Shown here piece by piece: positions 57,603 through 64,000 of a stretch of DNA of 64,000 nt. Under the pieces are notes generated by a model. It was not told the origin of the DNA and made no database searches. It saw nothing but the letters and a program-made list of their open reading frames with translations. The DNA comes from Candidatus Ruminococcus avistercoris (GTDB lineage Bacteria > Bacillota > Clostridia > Lachnospirales > Lachnospiraceae): positions 1-64,000 of the forward strand of contig DWVJ01000021.1 of the NCBI GenBank assembly GCA_019120315.1, written 5' to 3'. The stretch's first letter is position 1. Each line of letters begins with the position of its first letter. The translations under genes and the position numbers were made by a program.

Positions 57603-59330
57603 TTATGACGTCATGTGATAGTAATGAGCGTAGATACCGTTCTTTTCCATCAGTTCCTGATGATTTCCACGCTCGGCGATGCCGTTTTCCGCTACGACCA
57701 GGATCTCGTCCGCACCGCGGATGGTGGAGAGGCGGTGAGCGATGGTGATGGTGGTACGGTTTTTCGCCAGCGCGTCCAGGCTCATCTGAATCCAGTGTTC
57801 GCTTTCATTGTCCAGCGCGCTGGTTGCCTCGTCCAGAATCAGTACGGGCGGATTTTTCAGGAAAACGCGGGCGATGGCAATGCGCTGTTTCTGGCCGCCG
57901 GAGAGGCGGGCGCCGCGTTCGCCCACGTAGGTGTCGTATCCGTCGGGCAAAGATTCGATAAAATCGTGGATGTTGGCTTTTTTTGCCGCGCTGACGATCT
58001 CCTCCATGGAAGCTTCCGGTTTTCCGTAGGCGATGTTCTCCCGGATGGAGCCGCAGAACAGGTAGACCTCCTGCTGTACGATGCCGATCTGGCTGCGCAG
58101 GGATTTCAGCGTCAGGTCGCGGACATCCTTTCCGTCGATGGTGACTTTTCCTCCCGTGACGTCATAGAAACGGGGCAGAAGAGAGCAGATGGTGGTTTTT
58201 CCGCTCCCGGAGGGCCCTACCAGGGCCACAGATTTTCCGGCTTCGATCTGAAAAGAGACGTCGGACAGCACCGGGGTATCATCATCGCTGTAATGAAAAG
58301 AGACATGGTCATAGCAGACGGTTCCCTTTACCTGTTCCAGAGGCCGGGCATTCGGCGCGTCCAGGATCTCCGGAGCTGTTTCCATAACCGATACGAAACG
58401 TTTAAAGCCGGAAAGTCCCTTTTGCATCATCTCTGTCAGTTCCACCAGGATCTGTATGGGGCTGATAAAGATGCCGATATAGAGGGCATACATGGCCAGA
58501 TCCGCCGGCTCCATAAGACCGGAGGCGATGAGATATCCGCCATACACCAGGGTGACCAGATACATCAGACCCTGGAAAAAGGTGTTGCCGCCCTGGAAAT
58601 TTCCCATGCACCGGTAATTATCATTCTTGGACAGAAGAAAGGCATGGTTGCTTTTCTCAAATTTATGGCGTTCCACGTCTTCGTTGGCAAAGGACTGGAC
58701 GACACGGATGCCGGCCAGCGTGTCCTGGAGACTGGCGTTGACATCGCCGATTTTTTTGCGGTTTTCCATGAACGTTTCCTGCATCCGCCTGTTCTGCCGT
58801 ACGGAAAAGAAGATCATGCAGAGCACCAGCAGAGCCAGTACGATGGCAAGACGCCAGTTGATCAGGAACAAAAAGACGAAGGAACCGACGATTTTCACCA
58901 GGGAGATAAACAGGTTCTCCGGCCCGTGATGGGCGAATTCCGAAATGTCAAACAGGTCGGAGACCAGCTTGCTCATCATCTGACCGGAATTATTCTGATC
59001 GTAATAAGAAAAAGAAAGCTTTTCATAATGATCGAACAGCTGCTGGCGCATATCCCGTTCCATGTTGGCTCCCATCATGTGGCCCTGATAGCTGACGTAA
59101 TATTTACACAGGCTCTGGGCGGCGTACATGATCAAAAGAAGGAGGGCGATGGGGGGCAGCGCTTTTAAGATCGCATTGCCATCCCGGGTAAAAAGGGTGG
59201 CCGTCAGCGTCCTTAAAATCTGCGGGTAGGCCAGATCCACCAGACTGATCAGCGTCGCGCAGATCAGGTCCAGGAAGAATACGGTTTTATACGGTCCGTA
59301 ATAGCGAATAAATTTTTTCAGTGTCTGCAT
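57603..59330 (-). CDS. ABC exporter, fused membrane and ATPase domains
   Basis: A 575-residue half-transporter that should form a dimer. Six membrane helices lie at about residues 15-300; the ATPase follows. Walker A GPSGSGKTT, Q loop IVQQEVYLF, signature LSGGQKQRIA, Walker B VLILDEATSALD, H loop AHRLST. Start MQTLKKFIRYYGPYK by AGGGGA; the longer frame lies inside the inverted repeat promoter. Of the MsbA/LmrA-like type, so lipids, peptides or drugs are possible; unknown. Divergent from the LD-carboxypeptidase gene. Confidence 0.92.
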   Translation of the reverse strand: MQTLKKFIRYYGPYKTVFFLDLICATLISLVDLAYPQILRTLTATLFTRDGNAILKALPPIALLLLIMYAAQSLCKYYVSYQGHMMGANMERDMRQQLFDHYEKLSFSYYDQNNSGQMMSKLVSDLFDISEFAHHGPENLFISLVKIVGSFVFLFLINWRLAIVLALLVLCMIFFSVRQNRRMQETFMENRKKIGDVNASLQDTLAGIRVVQSFANEDVERHKFEKSNHAFLLSKNDNYRCMGNFQGGNTFFQGLMYLVTLVYGGYLIASGLMEPADLAMYALYIGIFISPIQILVELTEMMQKGLSGFKRFVSVMETAPEILDAPNARPLEQVKGTVCYDHVSFHYSDDDTPVLSDVSFQIEAGKSVALVGPSGSGKTTICSLLPRFYDVTGGKVTIDGKDVRDLTLKSLRSQIGIVQQEVYLFCGSIRENIAYGKPEASMEEIVSAAKKANIHDFIESLPDGYDTYVGERGARLSGGQKQRIAIARVFLKNPPVLILDEATSALDNESEHWIQMSLDALAKNRTTITIAHRLSTIRGADEILVVAENGIAERGNHQELMEKNGIYAHYYHMTS

Positions 59331-59346
59331 AATGTTTCCCCTTGCT

Positions 59347-59408
59347 TTTTGTGGTATGATAATTTCAGGGACCGGATTGGTTCGGTCCGGTATCATCATA
59401 CCACAAAA
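59347..59408. promoter_or_regulatory. Large perfect inverted repeat with mirror-image divergent promoters
   Basis: Arms of 14 bp, TTTTGTGGTATGAT (59347-59360) and ATCATACCACAAAA (59395-59408), plus inner arms GGACCG (59369-59374) and CGGTCC (59383-59388). Each outer arm contains TGG-TATGAT, an extended -10, one for each direction. So the two genes are driven by mirror-image promoters in a possible cruciform. Confidence 0.75.
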
Positions 59409-59427
59409 TTTGCCGGGAGGGAATCAT

Positions 59428-60270
59428 TTGAAAAAAGTGGGAATCGTCTGCTGCTCCAACGGGCAGACACAGGATATGAAACCGGTACTTGACCGGCTGC
59501 AGCTTTTTTTGCGGCAGATGGGCGTTACACCGGTATACAGCGATTACATTTACAGCCGGGATTCTGTCTTCAGCGGGAGCGCAAAAGAGAGAGCCGGGGC
59601 TTTGATGGCGTGCTATGAAGAAGAGGATATCGAGGAGATCTTTGATATCTCAGGCGGCGATATCGCCAATGAGATATTGCCGTTTCTGGACTTTTCCATC
59701 ATCCAGGCTCACCCGAAGCGTTTCTGGGGGTACAGTGACCTGACCACGGTACTCAATGGTATTTATGCCAAAACAGGTGTTTCCGGCGTGCTGTATCAGG
59801 TGAAGAATCTGGCGCGCTGCCAGGAGAAGAAAAGGGCAGAAGAGTTTGAGCAGGCATTATTCGGACAGGATAGAGGTCTGTTTTCCCCAAAATGTCGTTT
59901 CATACAGGGAGAAGAGCTGAAAGGAATTGCCGTGGGCGGCAATATCCGCTGCCTGCTGAAGCTGGCAGGGACGCCTTACTGGCCGGATATGCGCGGAAAA
60001 GTACTGGTGCTGGAAGCTTTAAGCGGCGGGACGCCTCAGATCGTCACTTATCTGAATCAGCTGCAGCAGATGGGAGTGTTCGACCAGGTACAGGGAATTC
60101 TCCTGGGAACCTTCACACAACTGGACCGGGAGGAACCGCATCTTCTGGCGGAAGATCTGGTGCGGCGCTGCGGCGGGGAACGTATTGCACTGGCCAGAAC
60201 CGATGAAATCGGCCATGGATATGACGCCCGGGCGATACAGATCGGACAAAAGATCCGGATCAGACGGTGA
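59428..60270 (+). CDS. LD-carboxypeptidase (MccF/LdcA family, S66)
   Basis: A 280-residue cytoplasmic serine peptidase. Start TTG at 59428 with GGGAGGG upstream, followed by KKVGIVCCSNGQ. Nucleophile Ser103 in GYSDLTTVLNGI, Glu in KVLVLEAL and His in EIGHGYDARA make the Ser-Glu-His triad of the family. Members recycle muropeptide tetrapeptides (LdcA) or cleave microcin C-like toxic adducts (MccF). Its length of 280 is nearer LdcA. Divergent promoter shared with an ABC exporter, which may favour an immunity or detoxification role. Confidence 0.88.
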   Translation: MKKVGIVCCSNGQTQDMKPVLDRLQLFLRQMGVTPVYSDYIYSRDSVFSGSAKERAGALMACYEEEDIEEIFDISGGDIANEILPFLDFSIIQAHPKRFWGYSDLTTVLNGIYAKTGVSGVLYQVKNLARCQEKKRAEEFEQALFGQDRGLFSPKCRFIQGEELKGIAVGGNIRCLLKLAGTPYWPDMRGKVLVLEALSGGTPQIVTYLNQLQQMGVFDQVQGILLGTFTQLDREEPHLLAEDLVRRCGGERIALARTDEIGHGYDARAIQIGQKIRIRR

Positions 60271-60277
60271 TCCGGTA

Positions 60278-60320
60278 AAAAAGACATGTGCACAGCGTTT
60301 AAACTGGTACATGTCTTTTT
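60278..60320. terminator. Bidirectional terminator between LD-carboxypeptidase and P-type ATPase
   Basis: Perfect 12-bp arms AAAAAGACATGT/ACATGTCTTTTT around a 19-base loop; A/T ends serve both converging genes. Confidence 0.88.
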
Positions 60321-60321
60321 A

Positions 60322-62787
60322 TTATCTGCGCGTTTTGCGCCGCAGGGAACGTTTTTTCTTTTCACGGTGCTGTTTGCGCATATTACTGAAGGTCGTTTCC
60401 ACCCATTCCACGAACCGGCAGGTGTAGCGAAGTACCGGCTCGGTGGCCAGAGCAAAGACACCCAGCAGCATACCGCATTTCAGAGAGACGCTGGTGATGG
60501 CGAACAGACCGGGAATAAAACAGATGCACAGCAGCATACCGGCGATGACGCCCAGGAAGACGGTCCAGCGCAGCGCATTCATGGGTCGGCTCACCCGGTA
60601 GAGAATCATGAAACCTACCACGGCCAGAAGCAGGGTGGCCGCTGTGGAAATATCTGTGGGATCCACTTCAAATACCTGGCCGAAGACGACGATGGCGCCC
60701 ACGATCACAAAGTCCGTCAGGCCGGCCGGCAGGGCGGTCAGCAGCACATTGGTGATAAAATGTCCCTTGATGATGTTCTTATTGGGCTCCAGCGCCAGCA
60801 GAAATCCCGGCACGCCGATGGTGAACATACTGATCAGCGAAATCTGTGACGGCTCCAGGGGATATTCGATCATGAAGGAGATGGAAAACAGAGCCATCAG
60901 GAAGGAAAAGATATTCTTCACCAGGAACAGACTTCCGGAACGCTGCAGGTTGTTGACCACCCGTCTTCCTTCCAGGACCACGGAAGGCATGCAGGCGAAA
61001 TTGGATTCCAGCAGAACCAGCTGAGAGGCCTGGGCGGCGGCGTCGCTGCCGCTGGCCATGGCCACGCTGCAGTCTGCGTCTTTTAATGCCAGGACGTCGT
61101 TTACACCGTCGCCGGTCATGGCTACGGTTTTGCCCTGGGCTTTCAGCGCTTTTACAAACTGCCGTTTCTGATTGGGAGTCACTCTGCCGAATACGGCGTA
61201 CTTTTGTACTGCCAATGCGATATCCTGTTCCGTCTTGAGAGTAGAAGCGTCCACATAGCTTGCAGCGTTTCGGATCCCCGCTTCCTGTGCTACCTTGGAA
61301 ACGGTGACAGGATTGTCACCGGATATTACTTTGATTTCCACTCCCTGTTCCGCAAAGTACCGGAAGGTGGACGGCGCTTCTTTGCGGATGGGGTTGGAAA
61401 GAAGGACGAGACAGTAAGGCGTCACGGCCTGCTGCAGTTCCTTTCCATCCGCCATGCCGTGATATCTGCCGAATACCAGCACGCGGTAACCTTCCCGGCC
61501 ATAGGATTCGATCAGCTCCTTATGTGTTTCATAGTCGGAACGCAGGACAAATTCCGGAGCGCCGATGACATAGGAGGCGCCGTTAAAGGAAGCGCTGCTG
61601 TATTTGTAGGCGGAGGAAAAGGAGGTGATGGAGTCTGCTTTTTTTCCGGAATTATTTTTGAAATATTTTTTCATGGCGGCCATGGTGATATTATCTTTGG
61701 ACATGGCGTTGACGAAGTCACCCAGGAGTTTTTCCAGCGACACGGTCTCCTGGCTTTCATTAAAACTGTCCAGGGGAATCATATCGTTGACCTGCATGGT
61801 GTTTTCGGTGATGGTACCGGTCTTATCCACACACAGGACGTTGACCCGGGCAAGGGTTTCGATACACTTCATGTCGTGCACCAGAACCTTTTTGCCGGCC
61901 AGACGGATGACGCTGACCGCCAGGGCCACGCTGGACAAAAGATATAGACCTTCCGGGATCATACCGATGATGGCTGCCACCATGGAGGTGACGGCAGTCT
62001 GCAGACTGGCTTTGGCAAAGAGAAGCTGCTGGGCCACCAGCATCAGACCAATGGGGATGATGATGATGCCCACTGCCAGCACCAGCGTGTTCAGGGAACG
62101 GATCATCTCGGACTGTTCCCCTTCCTTGGCGGCTTTGGCTTCCAAAGTCAGTTTGGAAACATAGGAATCGGCCCCCACTTTATCCAGACGGGCAAGACAT
62201 TCCCCCGAGACGATAAAACTTCCGGAGAGAAGAGGGTCCTCTGCCTTTTTGGTGATCTCATCGGATTCACCGGTGATCAGAGACTCGTTGACCTGTACCT
62301 CGCCGCTGACCACAAAGGCGTCTGCCGGGATCTGATTGCCGGCCTGGAAGATGACCAGATCATCCAGTACCAGCTGATCGGCGGGGATGACCGTCTCCTT
62401 TCCGTCGCGAAGTACCGTGGCTTTGGGCGCGTTGAGCACGCTTAATTTATCCAGTGTGTTTTTGGAGCGGATCTCCTGAATGATACCGATAAGCGTGTTG
62501 CCGATGATGATGGGTAAAAAGGTAAGATCCCGGAAGGATCCCACCAGAATCAGCAGCACCGCGATGATGGCAAAAACCAGGTTGAAGTATGTCAAAAGGT
62601 TGCTTCTGACGATCTCCCGGACCGTTTTGGAAGGAGGATCCACCGGCGTATTGGCCCAGCCGTTTTCGATACGCTGTGTCACCTGGGCTGCGCTCAGGCC
62701 GGTTTTGGGATCTGCCTGGATCCGGTCAAGGGGTTTGCGCTGATGGGATATCGGCTGTTCTGTTTGTTGTTTTTTCAGTTGAATCAT
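60322..62787 (-). CDS. CtpE-like cation-transporting P-type ATPase
   Basis: An 821-residue membrane ATPase. TGES in NESLITGESDEI (actuator), IPEGLYLLSSVALAVSVIRLA in the fourth helix (P-E-G-L, as in the CtpE group rather than PEGL/PVA of MgtA), phosphorylation site CVDKTGTITEN, nucleotide domain, then GDGVNDVLALKDADCSVAM. The group includes mycobacterial CtpE and streptococcal CaxP-like calcium pumps, so Ca2+ (or another divalent cation) is the likely ion. The tail is strongly basic (HREKKKRSLRRKTRR). Six bases separate it from rqcH upstream. Confidence 0.9.
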   Translation of the reverse strand: MIQLKKQQTEQPISHQRKPLDRIQADPKTGLSAAQVTQRIENGWANTPVDPPSKTVREIVRSNLLTYFNLVFAIIAVLLILVGSFRDLTFLPIIIGNTLIGIIQEIRSKNTLDKLSVLNAPKATVLRDGKETVIPADQLVLDDLVIFQAGNQIPADAFVVSGEVQVNESLITGESDEITKKAEDPLLSGSFIVSGECLARLDKVGADSYVSKLTLEAKAAKEGEQSEMIRSLNTLVLAVGIIIIPIGLMLVAQQLLFAKASLQTAVTSMVAAIIGMIPEGLYLLSSVALAVSVIRLAGKKVLVHDMKCIETLARVNVLCVDKTGTITENTMQVNDMIPLDSFNESQETVSLEKLLGDFVNAMSKDNITMAAMKKYFKNNSGKKADSITSFSSAYKYSSASFNGASYVIGAPEFVLRSDYETHKELIESYGREGYRVLVFGRYHGMADGKELQQAVTPYCLVLLSNPIRKEAPSTFRYFAEQGVEIKVISGDNPVTVSKVAQEAGIRNAASYVDASTLKTEQDIALAVQKYAVFGRVTPNQKRQFVKALKAQGKTVAMTGDGVNDVLALKDADCSVAMASGSDAAAQASQLVLLESNFACMPSVVLEGRRVVNNLQRSGSLFLVKNIFSFLMALFSISFMIEYPLEPSQISLISMFTIGVPGFLLALEPNKNIIKGHFITNVLLTALPAGLTDFVIVGAIVVFGQVFEVDPTDISTAATLLLAVVGFMILYRVSRPMNALRWTVFLGVIAGMLLCICFIPGLFAITSVSLKCGMLLGVFALATEPVLRYTCRFVEWVETTFSNMRKQHREKKKRSLRRKTRR

Positions 62788-62793
62788 AGATAC

Positions 62794-64000
62794 CTACTTT
62801 CTTTCATCTGCCGGGGAAATGGAGGAGATGTCCGGTTCAATCAGCAAAGAGTAATTGGTGTGATAAATGACAAATCCTGGTTTTCCGCCTTTTGGCTTTT
62901 TAAGGTTTTTGCGCTGGGTATAGTCGATTTCCACTTTGGGAGCGCTGCGTCCTTTGGAATAGTAGGCAGCCAGCCGTCCGGCTTCCTCGAAGGTTTTATC
63001 CGGCAGCTCTTCTCCATTGGCCTTGACGATCACATGGGAGCCTGGCTGGCCTTTGGCGTGAAACCACCAGTCGCTGCCGGAAGCCAGTTTAAAGGTCAGT
63101 TCTTCATTTTGAAAATTATTTTTTCCCACGTACATATGGTAGCCGTCGCCGGACAAATAATGCAGGGGTTTAGAAGCGATCTTTTTCTTTTTTGGAGAAC
63201 CGGTGTTCCGGTATCGGATATATCCGGACTGGGTCAGCTCTTCCTTGATCTGGGATAAGTCATCCTCGGACATGGCAAGATCCAGAGCCATGGCGACAGA
63301 TTCCAGATGCTGGGCTTCTTCCACCGTCTCCTGCAAAAGCACGCTTAAGGCTTCTTCCGTCCGCTTCAGCTTGTTATAGCGGTCAAAATACTTCTTCGCA
63401 TTTTCGGACGGAGTCAGGGTGGGATCCAGAGGAACGGTCGTCATCTCATTGGTATAATAATTCAGCGCTTCGAAAGATCTGCAGTCCGGCTTTAGATTGT
63501 ATCCGTAGGTATTGATCAACTCGCCGTAAATGCGGTACTTTTCTTTTTTCTGCGTATCTTTCAGCTGCTTTTCCTGAAGAATCCGCTTTTTATTGGTCCG
63601 ATCCAGCGCCGTCTGAACGATGCGCCGCAGATCTGCGGATTTTTGATGAATCCTGGTAAGAATGTTTTTTTCTGCATAATAGGACTCCAGCATGGCGCTG
63701 ACCGAATCATATGTAACACGGTTCAGATCCCGGTACATGACAAGGGGAAAACTGGCGTATTCCGCCGGTTCCTGATCCCGGTAAAAGATGCCGGGGGAGA
63801 AAGCGCCGGAGGAAACATCCTCCATCAGACGGGAAAAGGTGTGGTACAGGTGTTCCTTTTCGATTTCAGACAGAGCATCCGTGGGGGAACCTCCGTCCAA
63901 GGAAGCCCGGGCGCACAGTTCCTCTCCCATCAGCGGGCTGATGCCGGTCAAAGAAAGATACAGCGCCTTTGAAAGAGGCAGCGGACGGGCCAGCACCTTT
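62794..64000 (-). CDS. rqcH: Ribosome quality-control protein RqcH (NFACT), C-terminal part, cut by window edge
   Basis: 402 codons of the C-terminal part are present; the N-terminal NFACT-N domain lies outside. The visible part holds a long coiled coil (about SADLRRIVQTALDRTNKKRILQEKQ to EEAQHLESVA) and the NFACT-R domain: DWWFHAKGQPGSHVIVK, PDKTFEEAGRLAAYYSKG and PKVEIDYTQRKNLKKPKGGKPGFVIYH. RqcH binds the stalled 50S subunit and adds alanine tails that mark the peptide for breakdown. Older annotations call it fibronectin-binding protein. Followed closely by the P-type ATPase gene. Confidence 0.93.
   Translation of the reverse strand, partial: KVLARPLPLSKALYLSLTGISPLMGEELCARASLDGGSPTDALSEIEKEHLYHTFSRLMEDVSSGAFSPGIFYRDQEPAEYASFPLVMYRDLNRVTYDSVSAMLESYYAEKNILTRIHQKSADLRRIVQTALDRTNKKRILQEKQLKDTQKKEKYRIYGELINTYGYNLKPDCRSFEALNYYTNEMTTVPLDPTLTPSENAKKYFDRYNKLKRTEEALSVLLQETVEEAQHLESVAMALDLAMSEDDLSQIKEELTQSGYIRYRNTGSPKKKKIASKPLHYLSGDGYHMYVGKNNFQNEELTFKLASGSDWWFHAKGQPGSHVIVKANGEELPDKTFEEAGRLAAYYSKGRSAPKVEIDYTQRKNLKKPKGGKPGFVIYHTNYSLLIEPDISSISPADERK

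Noticed and set aside
57615-59168. Open frame of about 517 codons on the plus strand
   Set aside because: Antisense shadow of the ABC exporter, whose Walker and signature motifs are all in the minus frame.

Overview
The window looks like chromosomal DNA from a gut-type anaerobic Firmicute, most likely Lachnospiraceae. The reasons are strong AGGAGG ribosome binding sites, sigma-A promoters (often with a TGn extended -10), a tRNA gene without an encoded CCA, three T-box leaders, a CIRCE element, a sortase-like VKTGD wall anchor, a two-gene SUF-type iron-sulfur system and an EF-G paralogue. It is almost entirely housekeeping and accessory-metabolic chromosome. The only traces of mobile DNA are an integrase fragment near 46.3-46.5 kb and possibly the cut-off gene at the left edge.

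Layout. 0-6 kb: aroC (minus), then an apparent operon of a rhomboid-like pseudoprotease with a zinc ribbon, pyk and lysA; then a coiled-coil gene with a 42-bp tandem repeat and tRNA-Pro(GGG). 6-12.7 kb: pckA, leuA under a leucine T-box, a SleB-like wall hydrolase and thrC. 12.7-19.4 kb: a free-standing structured RNA (6S-like, class not certain), yihY, then pheS-pheT under a phenylalanine T-box with a phosphatase gene and queA. 19.5-31.4 kb: a wall-anchored protein, a flavodoxin, a macrodomain gene coupled to a broken MATE gene, a Phd/PIN toxin-antitoxin pair, a threonine aldolase, a split chromate transporter, a DUF3810 metalloprotease, a DUF362 protein behind a two-operator promoter, a LysR regulator, a second (intact) MATE gene and an HD phosphohydrolase.

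31.4-41.9 kb: a TSUP transporter, then a long collinear run: small membrane protein, ktrB, ktrA, pit, DUF47, a sigma-like protein, smsC and smsB. This joins potassium uptake, phosphate uptake and iron-sulfur assembly on one strand with no visible terminator. Next is a cobalamin riboswitch in front of cbiMNQO. 41.9-46.2 kb (minus): aroF-tyrA-aroA, which with aroC gives several steps of aromatic amino acid synthesis, and hsp20 under CIRCE control. 46.2-48.3 kb: integrase debris and an AAA/DUF4143 ATPase.

48.5-51.1 kb holds the most interesting unit. A T-box whose specifier (TGG) and acceptor-binding base (C, matching a G discriminator) both point to tRNA-Trp stands in front of an iron-containing dehydrogenase of the GldA/YbdH type and a YkvI-like transporter. 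This suggests an unrecognised tryptophan-responsive 2-oxoacid reductase plus transporter pair. 51.2-64 kb: an EF-G paralogue with altered G3 and G4 motifs, a membrane-anchored protein of unknown role, leuS, an ABC exporter and an LD-carboxypeptidase diverging from a large perfect inverted repeat, a CtpE-like P-type ATPase and rqcH, which is cut by the right edge.

All calls come from reading the sequence and the translated proteins. No database search was run.
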